From: Kuschelorhynchus macadamiae
Lineage: Eukaryota > Arthropoda > Insecta > Coleoptera > Curculionidae
Assembly: GCA_030620095.1 (NCBI GenBank)
Contig: JAUTXW010000934.1
Span: 37,073-101,072 of the forward strand
DNA length: 64,000 nucleotides
Reading direction: 5' to 3'
Shown here: in pieces, positions 54,630-64,000 of the stretch
Layout: the number at the start of each line of letters is the position of its first letter
Numbering within the stretch: position 1 is the stretch's first letter
Program-made: the position numbers and the translations under genes
Notes under the pieces: model-generated
Database searches by the model: none
Told to the model about the DNA's origin: nothing
What the model saw: only the letters and a program-made list of their open reading frames with translations

Positions 54630-55790
54630 CCTGGAACTTCCCTGCTTATGAATCTTTCCTTTTATTAGGAATAGTGTTTTATTAGGAATAATGAAGGGTG
54701 TCCCAATTTAATTCCGCACATAGTTATTTATTAACACTTACGTACTGTTATTTCAAACATTCTTGTTGGGAGCCATTCTGCTCCACCATATTGGTTTCTA
54801 CCTACGTCACACCTGATTTTTGGGTATATTTTAAAATTAAATGAATAACTAGTTTTACACTAATTTTTTATTACCGCCATTTTGTTCCGTCATGTTGAAA
54901 TCCAACCAGTTTATCTTACGTTGATTTCTTAAACATTGTATTTGACCTTCATTGTTTCACCATCTCGAATCCGTACCCCAGTTTTTCCAATTTATCTCTT
55001 TATTCGCATTTAATGCTTGCACAAAATTTGAAATCAATCTAATAAGTACTCTTTTCAAGCTAATGTTTTAAGTACTTTATTAGGTCTCCATTTAGTTTTG
55101 TTATCTTGGATTGGACCAAAATGTTACCAGTTCAGTGCTATATAACATTTAATTTTGTGCAAAATTAATTTAAGGTAATTCTTAAGTCAATCGAGTAAGT
55201 AGATTTTTAGCTAGGCCGAGAATTGATAGACGTACAGACATAGCGACAGACAGGCCGACGGAAATGAAATTACCTGTTTTTGGCATCTAGGGACAACGAA
55301 ACGTGAAGACACGGTAGAATTGTTTATTTATACTGTGGTGAAGATATGCAAAACATTTTATTTGGCCGCCATATTGAATTCATACCACAATTTTCCCAAT
55401 TCAACTCTATATCATCCTTAATTCCTGCACAAAAAAATCAATCTATTAGTGGCTTTTTCAGATGATTTTTTTGAATATTTTATTTTGTTTCGCTACCTTG
55501 GACTCGTACCAAAATTTTACCAGTTAATTTCTATGTAATACTGTGCAAAACTTGAAGAAAATTAGATAATTATTTTTTTAGAAAATTTTTTTAACATTTC
55601 ACTAGTTACGCCATAGTGAATTTTTACCAAACTGTTACCAGGTCATCTTCATATGATCTTTCATTTTTTACCAAAATTTGAAATCAATCGGGTAAGTAGT
55701 TTTTAGCTATGTCGCGAACAGACAGACCGATGGAATTAAGAAAACATGTTTTTAGGATTATAATACATCTCTTTTACAAGGGAAATGATA
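54630..55790 (-). repeat. AAGATGGCGG family, copy G (inverted, long)
   Basis: Begins with the non-hairpin terminus ('CTTTCCTTTTATTAGGAATA', 'CCCAATTTAATTCCGCACAT') and carries several CCGCCAT units and AGACAGGCCGACGG repeats near 55240. It ends in 'CTCTTTTACAAGGGAAATG' at about 55768, a worn form of the terminal hairpin. Confidence 0.75.
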
Positions 55791-56191
55791 AACCTGTCTT
55801 AATTTTTTGTTTATAATAATACATTGGGCCTAAAGCATGACCCAAAGTAAACCGGAGGTTTAGGGTAACTTTGGTACGCTTGCTCTTTATATATGACTAA
55901 TTCAATAGCAAATGTGTTTTCCACAAAGATGAACTTCGTATTTGTATTTTCATTAAAATAGTAATCCAAAAACATCTATGCTATGCAAAATTGCGTATAT
56001 TTTCTGGCTACTTGGTCCCTTTTTTGTGATAATTTTTGCTAGGCTAAGGTCACCAACGAAATTTACCTCCTTGATATTCCAAATATTTGACGGAGGAATA
56101 CCTTTCAGTTAAGTTTGTAGATTGTCAAAATAATGTTTAACAGCTGATCTGTAGCTATTTTGCATGGGAATTATTTTGGGAAACCCTTTGA

Positions 56192-56195
<4 letters not shown>
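55791..56195. other. Non-coding stretch
   Basis: Nothing recognised. Confidence 0.4.
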
Positions 56196-56487
<292 letters not shown>

Positions 56488-56512
56488 TATTACAATATTT
56501 TTTGAAAAGAAA

Positions 56513-57035
56513 TCTGATAAAAGTGTGTGAAAGTACATTTGTATTTGTTTTCAGTTTTACTATGCATATTACCATTATATTACAAATCCTATGGATTGCA
56601 GCCCGAACTTTCCGGAGCCCCAATAGGTGGCGCTAAGTGTTATGCTTAGACCGTAAAACTCTTCTACTTTGAGAGACGTTTTCGTTTTTGATTGTGTCAC
56701 ATCCATGATCTCTTGTTTGAGATCTCCCCTGGATGCAAGCTTGCCTTATGAGCGTAAAAGCCCAGAAATATAATCGAAAGCAATATCTTCTTGTAGGCCG
56801 CTTTCCGGCAAAAATTAAATATTTTTGCTTTTCTACATATATCCTTTTACGGCCAATGAATCTGAATAAAAGTATGTGAAAGCATATTTTTATTTGTTTT
56901 CAGTTTTATCCGTGCATATTACATGCCTAAAACCTATGGGTTGAAGCCGGAACTCTACGGAGCCCCAATAGGTGGCGCTAAGTGTTATGCTTAGCCCGTA
57001 GAACTCTTTTACTTTGAAAGACGTTTTTGATGTGT
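56513..57035 (+). repeat. Direct repeat pair, about 190-bp units spaced about 350 bp
   Basis: 56513-56702 and 56862-57035 share 'TATTTGTTTTCAGTTTTA', 'GGAGCCCCAATAGGTGGCGC' followed by TAAGTGTTATGCTTAG, and 'ACTTTGA' plus 'AGACGTTTT', with about 10-15% differences. The linker is unrelated. No coding frame spans them. Confidence 0.7.
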
Positions 57036-57707
<672 letters not shown>

Positions 57708-57724
57708 GTTCGCATCGTTTAAAT

Positions 57725-57860
57725 AAGTTTCTCATAAAATACTGATCGTCTTTTGTCTTTATTTTGTTACATATCCTGAAGGTTCGCATAAAATAGAACA
57801 ACTTTTTATATTAAACCAACATTCTAACTGCAACAGGAAAGAGAATACCGGCTGGTAGAA
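57725..57860 (+). repeat. Dispersed repeat with three copies in the window
   Basis: 'GATCGTCTTTTGTCTTTATT', 'CTGAAGGTTCGCATAAAATA' and 'CTAACTGCAACAGGAAAGAG' recur at 63645-63770 (same strand) and in inverted form at 60030-60130. Non-coding. The right copy extends further and shares a longer region with 60130-60270. Confidence 0.65.
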
Positions 57861-59117
57861 ATACACCTGAAAAGCCTCTACGTATTTCATTCATTATCCA
57901 GTATATAAAAACGGAACGCTTCCTATTCCCTGAAAAACTGATTATTCGTCACTGCTTTATTAACGCGTAATGCAGTGTCCAAATAAAACGGTCTAACAAA
58001 ACTATCAAAAACGACTAGCCAAGTAAAACGTTTCAGGAAATAACAAATGGAAATGCATAAGCGCGGCATTAATCATGCAACTGAAGCGGAGCAGTCTGGG
58101 GAACGCATCCATTCCATGATAAATATGTAATATGAATCAAAAATAATGAATCCATCTGACGCGATGGTAAAAGCTCTATAAAAAACTTGTGGAAACGTTT
58201 ATGCCATAGGAGCCCGGGTTTTTTTTACAAGTGTTTAATGCTATTGTTACACGAGCAGCTTTATCCGCATATGTTTATGGTTTACAATTTGATTTATTTT
58301 GGTTCGTAGTATTCTATCGGATTAAGAGGTTCGGAATTTATAGCTCTTCACATTATTTTAGGTGATTTATTATTCCTGCAGTTGGTAATAGTTTAATGCA
58401 CTGTTATCTCCTTTAAATTATGTATTTGCGTTGTAGCATGCACATGATGGAAACTGAGAAGTATACAATTTTTCAATAAAAGAAAAACGAACTTCATAGA
58501 AACAGAAAAAAAATATAACTTTTTTTTTTCGTGGGTTAAGAACACAAGATCGTAAATATGCCTGAGAATCTACTACACCCAGATTGTTCAATGTGCTTCC
58601 TATTGGTTCGTCGTTGATTTCAGCGGAGCAAGTTTTAAGTACTTAACTTTATATACATAACAACAGGGAGATGGAATTGTTTTAATTTGAACGTAATCAT
58701 ACAATGTCAAAATTATTACTTATTAGGTCTATTCTCGTGTGGTCAATTTGGTTGATCCGGAAGGGTGTTGTCAACTATCTTACTAGAAAAAAATTATAAA
58801 CATAATAAATGTCTATGAACAAAATTTATAAAATTAAAATTAAATTGTAAGGTGGTTCTAATACTGTAATAATAACCTCTGCAATATTTTATTAATGATG
58901 TATAATTATTATCAACAAATAATTATTCAAATAACCTTTTCTGTATTTAAATACAACGCTATTACTTAAAAACCGGCAACACTGTCGCATTTTTATGAAT
59001 TGTCAGTAGTAATAAATTTAACAAAGCGGTGTTGAATTTATTCGGAGTATTGTTTTGGGGTGTTTTTTGTAAATTTTTGGGTTATTTTGATAATTTTTGG
59101 GTGAGTTCTCAGGAATT
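57861..59117. other. Non-coding stretch
   Basis: No gene or named element recognised. Confidence 0.4.
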
Positions 59118-59400
59118 ATGGTGCGTAAGTGCCAAGTGTGCAAAACTATTTAACTCCTAACGCCTACTTTCCCAGGTAAGTCAAAATGTTGTTGTTTTTC
59201 TGTATTAATTGGCATATACACGATACCTTGATTCTACCTAATATTTTATTAGTTTGTAAGTAAGGTTCATTACTTTAAAGGTTAATATTTCTTGTAATTG
59301 CTATTTTATCGTTGTTTAGGAAGAAAACTTAGATATCTGCACTTTTTTCCCAAGCTGCATATTCATAAAATCCCGAATAAAACCGATGTATGTAGATAAA
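59118..59400 (+). pseudogene. Possible THAP-like two-exon relic
   Basis: ATG at 59118 gives 'MVRKCQVCKTI' then a stop. The C-x-V-C-K start resembles the first zinc ligands of THAP domains. An AG/GTAAGT donor follows at about 59175. After a TTTAG acceptor near 59320 comes 'GRKLRYLHFFPKLHIHKI', reminiscent of the THAP F-H-x-F-P-K block. A premature stop in the first exon and the short match make this speculative. It could be a decayed P-element or host THAP gene. Confidence 0.25.
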
Positions 59401-59750
59401 AGAAACACAGGTATACATTTCCCCTTTATACACATTTGGCATTTGATTTTTTAATTTTTTATTAACAAAACTTATAATCCTCTATCAAAACAAGGAAATT
59501 TATTACTTAACCTAATACTGTTAGTTGAATCTGTCCCGTTAGTTATGTTAGGCTAGGTTCGTCGATAAAACCATCATTAAAGCTATAAACGATCACTAAA
59601 GATGTAAAATTACACCTCAAATCATCAAAAAGGAGATTTGAAATATGCGCGCACTGTTAAGTGAAGTGAATGGTAGATTCCCAGGCGGATTTAAGGTTGA
59701 CTTGACGCTTTTCAGAGTTACTCGGATATCCTCTCAGACATTTGCCACCG
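59401..59750. other. Non-coding stretch
   Basis: Nothing recognised. Confidence 0.4.
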
Positions 59751-59752
59751 TA

Positions 59753-59886
59753 TTCACTAAAAAAGTTTAAGAGTTAGATCAGATCTAGTTGCCATGGCAA
59801 CTAAAACTTAGATATGCTTTACTTATGTGTCACATTATGTAATAATTGTGACATTACCTGATCTAAATTCAAACCCCTTTAGTGAA
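59753..59886. mobile_element. 134-bp hairpin MITE with TA target duplication
   Basis: Ends TTCACTAAAAAAGTTTAAG... and ...CAAACCCCTTTAGTGAA are inverted repeats of about 30 bp including GATCAG/CTGATC, flanked by TA (59751-59752 and 59887-59888). This suits a Tc1/mariner-type MITE. Inside lie an 18-bp palindrome with an RFX X-box and a smaller hairpin (TGTCACA...TTGTGACA, 59827-59852). Confidence 0.75.
59788..59801. promoter_or_regulatory. Canonical RFX X-box motif
   Basis: GTTGCCATGGCAAC is a perfect palindromic X-box, the site bound by RFX factors (the ciliary gene regulator in animals). It sits in the MITE at the centre of TAGTTGCCATGGCAACTA. The motif match is exact. Binding and any role are inferred. 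Confidence 0.6.
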
Positions 59887-60019
59887 TATAGCTGTTGATA
59901 AGATATATTCATGTTGTAACTTTGCTTGACCGACCCTTTTTAAAATCTTGAACACTTCTATAACTCCGATACAATAATCTGATGACCTTTTGGATCTTTC
60001 AAGTCGATTTGAATCCACT

Positions 60020-60280
60020 TCCAATTATTTTCGTTCCTGTAGCAGTTAGAAGGCAAATTTAAATTTAGAGGTTGTTTTGTTTTATGCGAACCATCAGAAT
60101 ATGTAAAACAAAAAAACAAAAGATAATCTTAACCTTAATTTTTTCATGACAAACTCAGCTTTTTTAAATGGAATACCTCCTATATATTCCAATTTTTTCA
60201 TAGAGACGATTTTTATAATAGGTTCATGTTTACTTAAACATTCCCAAAAACATTTCAAATCATATTTTTTAATATTGCCT
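60020..60280 (-). repeat. Dispersed repeat, inverted copy
   Basis: 'TTATGCGAACCATCAGAATA', 'AAAACAAAAGATAATCTTAA' and 'ATGACAAACTCAGCTTTTTT' are the reverse complement of sequence at 63530-63720, in diverged form. The pair flanks the region 60.3-63.5 kb. Confidence 0.6.
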
Positions 60281-60590
60281 TATCTTACAGTACCTTAAGA
60301 AAACAGGTGGAAATTCAACTTGTTTTTTTTTGGCTGATTTTTCCTTGCTCTCTCAGATAGTGTTATAGATATTAATTAAATCATAAATAGCCAAATAATA
60401 ATTTCTTTTAAAATAAAAAAACGCATAGCCATAAATTATTAATACTTAATTTTGAAGCAACAATTATGAAATAAAAACCTGGGTTATTTTAAATATAACC
60501 CTCCAGTATTATCTTTCTTACATCATATCTGTTGTCCTGACAGGTATAGTGTTGTGTGCTTACGCCCAATCTTTATGCCAGATAATATTG

Positions 60591-60759
60591 ATGCAAAATG
60601 TTCTAACCACACTACCCCACAACTTGTTACGCTCTGGACGCGCGTTTCGCTAACCAACTTAGCATCATCAGCGCGTCCAGAGCTTAACAAGTTGTGGTGT
60701 AGTGTGGTTAGAACTCTTGTATTTTGATCTATCTTCCACCACAGGTTCCAATGTTAGGA
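60591..60759. mobile_element. PLE terminal inverted-repeat insert with 13-bp target duplication
   Basis: Flanked by exact CCAGATAATATTG (60578-60590 and 60760-60772). The 169-bp insert holds two PLE ends head to head: GTTCTAACCACACTACCCCA... (from 60600) and its inverted partner ...GTAGTGTGGTTAGAAC (to 60714). The hammerhead segment sits between them. The right part matches PLE 1's end at 22540-22610 ('TGTGGTGTAGTGTGGTTAGA'). It contains no RT or endonuclease. Confidence 0.85.
60632..60677 (-). ncRNA. Hammerhead core inside the PLE terminal hairpin
   Basis: Minus strand: CTGATGA (60665-60671), helix II GCTAA-GTTGG-TTAGC, GAAAC, then GCGC and GTC (60637-60639). The core matches PLE 1. However, the bases 5' of CTGATGA belong to the palindrome (CGCG), so the usual adjacent helix I is displaced. 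Confidence 0.6.
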
Positions 60760-60772
60760 CCAGATAATATTG

Positions 60773-61210
60773 TTCTTAATGCCACACCAAACGTTCAGAC
60801 TAATGCGCCCTTCTATTTTTATAGCCTGTATTTTATGTGGATTTTAAGTAGTCCAGAAATGTTTATTTCTTCGATTGAACATTCCATTAGCAGTAAGGGT
60901 AGCTTCATCCTTAAAACTAAATTAAGAAAATGTCGAGTAACTGGAAGTCGGTCTTGATTTCTTGGTAAAACTCAAGTCTTTGTTTCATGTGATCAGCAAT
61001 TATTTACGTAAAATCTTGAGAATCTTTAAGCAGAATCTATAAAAATGACGGGGGACATCTATTATTGCAGCCAAAAATATAAAAATTGTTTATATGATAT
61101 AACTTTTATTAATAATTCCTTCCACCTTCAAAAAATAGCAGAAAATCTTTTTTGTTATCAACAGCTAATCGTTTCATCCTTTTTAAGGTATTTTTATGTT
61201 CAAATTGTCT
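60773..61210. other. Non-coding stretch
   Basis: No recognisable gene. The plus-strand frames at 60724-60957 and 61045-61350 have no domain I know. The former starts inside the PLE end. Confidence 0.4.
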
Positions 61211-61235
61211 TAATATATATATATATATATATATA
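61211..61235. repeat. Short (AT)n tract and TA target
   Basis: An AT tract provides the TA target (61234-61235) of the mariner-like element. Confidence 0.85.
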
Positions 61236-61508
61236 CAGGGTGGCCCAACGAAAAGGTCCCACCCTTATTTATGACTTTCCTGGTATATTTTGGGAAAAAC
61301 GCTTGGACACGTCAATTTTGATTTTTAGGGGGACGTCTTTTCATGTATGATTGTATAATACAGGGTGTTCCAAAAATAAGATATCGCATTACACTTGACA
61401 TTTTTAAATGGAAACCCCCAATTTTTTTTCTATTTTTGGATTCTCCAGGAAGTTTTTAGTAACTTTTGTATAATAGAGTTTATACCTATCTTCAACCATT
61501 TTGAAGTT
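61236..61508 (+). repeat. Left terminal inverted repeat
   Basis: 273 bp. It contains an internal ACAGGGTGTTCC (61361-61372) resembling another mariner MITE terminus, which suggests a composite origin of the long TIR. Confidence 0.85.
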
Positions 61509-61539
61509 ATTTGAATAATTGAATAATATCAAGTATTGA

Positions 61540-61728
61540 TAAATTAAATTCAAGAAAGGGTCAAAATAACGAAACTTTATTATCAAAACGGAAACATTGC
61601 AAGGGCTACTGCCCGGTTGTTTAATACGTTACATTCAGTCAAAAATATTAACCATAAGTATGTGGCTAAATTAATAAGAAAATTTGAAGCAACTAGATCT
61701 GTATCTAATATTCGCCGGAATCAGGAAC
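61540..61728 (+). pseudogene. Inverted partial copy of the transposase N-terminus
   Basis: From 'ATTCAAGAAAGGGTC' to 'CGCCGGAATCAGGAA' this is about 95% the same as the transposase start on the opposite strand (62690-62875). It includes the helix-turn-helix region but has extra changes. It is effectively an inward extension of the TIR with a deletion of about 150 bp between. Confidence 0.85.
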
Positions 61729-61805
61729 ACTAAACCATTTACAGTTTTACATTCACATTAAAATTTAAACAAAAATTAGTTACTTAGCTACAATGTGTCA
61801 AAAAG

Positions 61806-62884
61806 TCAATGTGGTAATAAATGTTGAAAGTGGTGTCCGTTTACCTCCATGCAATAATAAATATTTTGCTCAAATCTATTCCTAACATTTTCACACATTT
61901 CTGGAGTTATTTGTCTGCATTCCGCCGTGATCCGCTCCCGAAGATCTTGGATGGAGTCTGGCTTCGTACTAAAAACCTTACTTTTTATATGTCCCCAAAG
62001 AAAGTAATCTAAAGGACTCAAGTCCGGAGACCTTGGTGGCCACTCAATGGGGCCGCGCCGTCCGATCCACTGATTTGGGAAATGGGTGTCCAAAAACTGT
62101 CGTACTGGAGCTACATAGTGCGGTGGTGCACCATCTTGTTGGAAATGAAGAAAATTTTCATTATAATTAACCTCATTTTCTATTATTTCGGTTATTCGTG
62201 GCTCTATTGTATTTTCCAACATGTCCAAGTACAACTCCCCCGTCAAGTTTCCAGGAATAAAGAAAGGTCCTACAATATGATTTCCGAAAATGCCGGCCCA
62301 GACATTAATTTTTTGTGGGTATTGCGAATGTACCTCTCGAAACAAATGTGGATTCGAGTCGCTCCAATATCGACAATTATGTCTATTTACAGCACCATGT
62401 AAATAGAAGGTACATTCATCCGAAAAACAAATGTTAAATAACAAATTTGGGTTATTGTTCAAACGTTGTGTCATTAATTCGCAAAACTCCAACCTTCTAT
62501 CATAATCGTCTTCATTAAGCTCATGGACAAGTTTAGTTTTGTACGGGTGAAATTTATAGGATTTCAAAATTCTTTGCACTGTTGAGCGTGTAAATCTGAA
62601 GAAGTAGCCAGACCACGAGTACTTTGGGTGTTGTCAAGAGCCACGTGTCCCAAAACTGCTATTTCTCTGGCTTCATTTCTACTTGGACGATTTTCCTGAT
62701 TCCGGCGAATATTAGATACAGATCCAGTTGCTTCAAATTTTCTTATTAATTTAGCCACATACTTATGGTTAATATTTTTGTCTGGATGTAACGCATTAAA
62801 CAACCGGGCGGTAGCTCTTGCAATGCTTCCGTTTTGATAATACAGTTTCGTTATTTCGACCCTTTCTTGAATTGAATAAATCAT
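61806..62884 (-). pseudogene. Mariner-like DD(36)D transposase, one frameshift
   Basis: ATG at 62882-62884. The N-terminus 'ERVEITKLYYQNGSIARATA' and 'YVAKLIRKFEATGSVSNIRR' form the paired helix-turn-helix DNA-binding region. The frame then shifts near 62587 (one base missing by comparison with the downstream frame) into 'VQRILKSYKFHPYK', 'CFSDECTFYLHG' (first D), 'FLHFQQDGAPPHYVAPVRQF' (second D) and 'PPRSPDLSPLDYFLWGHIK' (third D, 36 residues after the second). It ends at 61806. The family excises and reinserts its element at TA. All three catalytic residues are present, so decay is recent. Confidence 0.88.
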
Positions 62885-63064
62885 TGCAAAATATTATAAT
62901 AGAACTAGGCAACTTAACGATTTCAAATCAAAGATAAAGTTGTTCTATGATTTACGATGACATTGACGGATGCTAAATTTCTTGCTGGTATCGGTGATTA
63001 TTATTTTTTTCCGTATTATCAGTACTAAATTAAATGAGGCGAATTTTATAAAAAAAATTAAAAA

Positions 63065-63337
63065 AACTTCAAAATGGTTGAAGATAGGTATAAACTCTAT
63101 TATACAAAAGTTACTAAAAACTTCCTGGAGAATCCAAAAATAGAAAAAAAATTGGGGGTTTCCATTTAAAAATGTCAAGTGTAATGCGATATCTTATTTT
63201 TGGAACACCCTGTATTATACAATCATACATGAAAAGACGTCCCCCTAAAAATCAAAATTGACGTGTCCAAGCGTTTTTCCCAAAATATACCAGGAAAGTC
63301 ATAAATAAGGGTGGGACCTTTTCGTTGGGCCACCCTC
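63065..63337 (-). repeat. Right terminal inverted repeat
   Basis: 273 bp, the mate of 61236-61508. The outermost base differs and the sequence beyond is CTCTGG rather than TA, so the target site here has changed. Confidence 0.85.
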
Positions 63338-64000
63338 TCTCTGGATATATCCGCTGGTAATGTGCGTGAGCTCTGTTATGATTTGAATAATACATTCGAA
63401 TTATATCTCATTTTAAATAAAAATAATAGTAATATATGTCATTAACTGAATATTTCAATTTTGACATTTGCATTAATTTGCACGGCAATATACCAAAAAA
63501 TGTTATTAGAAATAATTTTGGAAATGTTTAAGCAAACGAACTATATATTTTTGATATCAGAAAAATCGTCTATATAAAAACATTAGAAAATAAACGGGGT
63601 GTTCTACTTAAAAAACTCAGTTTGTCATGAAATATTAAGGTTATGATCGTCTTTTGTCTTTTTTTGTTACGAATCCTGATGGTTCGCATAAAATAAAACA
63701 AGTTTTAAATTTAAACTTACGTTCTAATTGCTACAGGAAACAAAAAACCGGTGGGTTGAAATATACGAGAAAACCCTGTACAATGTAGATAACTAAATAC
63801 TATGAAATTTAACGTCATATCATAGACCCGTGGTGAATATAACTAACTTTTTCTACGGCTAGTAAATAATGCCTTCATAATCAATATATTTTTGATTAAG
63901 TAAAAATACCTATTACTCTTACCAGTAAGTTAGTCATGAGTTAGAACCAATATGGTTAATTCAAATTCATTACTGACGCTCCCTTTGACCAATCACAATC
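63338..64000. other. Non-coding stretch with dispersed repeat copy
   Basis: 63530-63770 holds the third copy of the repeat described at 57725 and 60020 ('GTTTGTCATGAAATATTAAG', 'TGATGGTTCGCATAAAATAA', 'TTGCTACAGGAAACAAAAAA'). The last 230 bp show nothing recognisable. Confidence 0.5.

Larger units (their letters stand above)
61236..63337 (-). mobile_element. Mariner-like element with 273-bp terminal inverted repeats
   Basis: 61236-61508 and 63065-63337 are inverted repeats that agree along their length except at the outermost base, beginning CAGGGTGGCCCAACGAAAAG. The left end adjoins TA. The element encodes a DD(36)D-type transposase on the minus strand, broken by one frameshift. Just inside the left TIR is a second, inverted copy of the transposase 5' end (61540-61728). 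The right flank lacks a TA. Confidence 0.85.

Overview
This window reads as gene-poor, repeat-filled DNA from an insect nuclear genome. It is strongly AT-rich with long (AT)n tracts. Nearly every recognisable coding piece belongs to a transposable element: BEL/Pao, errantivirus-like env, Penelope-like (PLE), jockey-like LINE, hAT, Tc1/mariner and piggyBac-type MITEs. No intact single-copy host gene was found, and I cannot name the species. BEL/Pao, env-bearing errantivirus-like elements and these PLE/hAT types together fit Coleoptera or Hemiptera, but that is inference.

Layout. 1-13 kb: a PLE remnant, then copies A-D of an unclassified dispersed repeat built from about 90-180-bp units carrying AAGATGGCGG motifs. 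Two TTAA-flanked piggyBac-like MITEs and several hAT-like MITEs are nested in this stretch. 13.3-20.8 kb: a BEL/Pao retrotransposon (13646-20441, nearly identical LTRs, 5-bp target duplication) sits inside a degenerate ORF of an uncharacterised insect protein family. 20.8-25 kb: a PLE (RT plus GIY-YIG, with a hammerhead motif), then a hAT transposase pseudogene split by a second, 5'-truncated PLE with a 10-bp target duplication. 25-33 kb: mostly non-coding, with a 296-bp tandem duplication and a retrozyme-like array of about 238-bp units carrying hammerhead ribozyme cores. 33.5-36.5 kb: a jockey-like LINE inserted in an older LINE, and another PLE end. 36.6-44.6 kb: non-coding DNA with hAT MITEs, a 264-bp foldback and (AT)n tracts.

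44.6-46.5 kb: a U6 snRNA pseudogene joined in the same orientation to a 5'-truncated LINE, itself broken by a hAT element. 47.3-49.6 kb: a mariner-like transposase broken by a 1.08-kb foldback. 49.66-52.27 kb: a complete but tiny LTR element on the minus strand. It holds only LTRs, a leader and an errantivirus-like envelope ORF, and its 4-bp target duplication is intact. 52.5-64 kb: another mariner remnant, copy G of the AAGATGGCGG repeat, long (AT)n tracts, a MITE carrying a canonical RFX X-box, a PLE terminal hairpin, and a 2.1-kb mariner-like element with 273-bp terminal inverted repeats.

No genes here act together as a cellular pathway. The coherent theme is layered insertion, readable from target-site duplications, and an unusual density of PLE-linked hammerhead ribozyme motifs (eight cores, several apparently intact). 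The most novel candidates are the 238-bp hammerhead array, the env-only LTR element, the U6-LINE chimera and the AAGATGGCGG repeat family.
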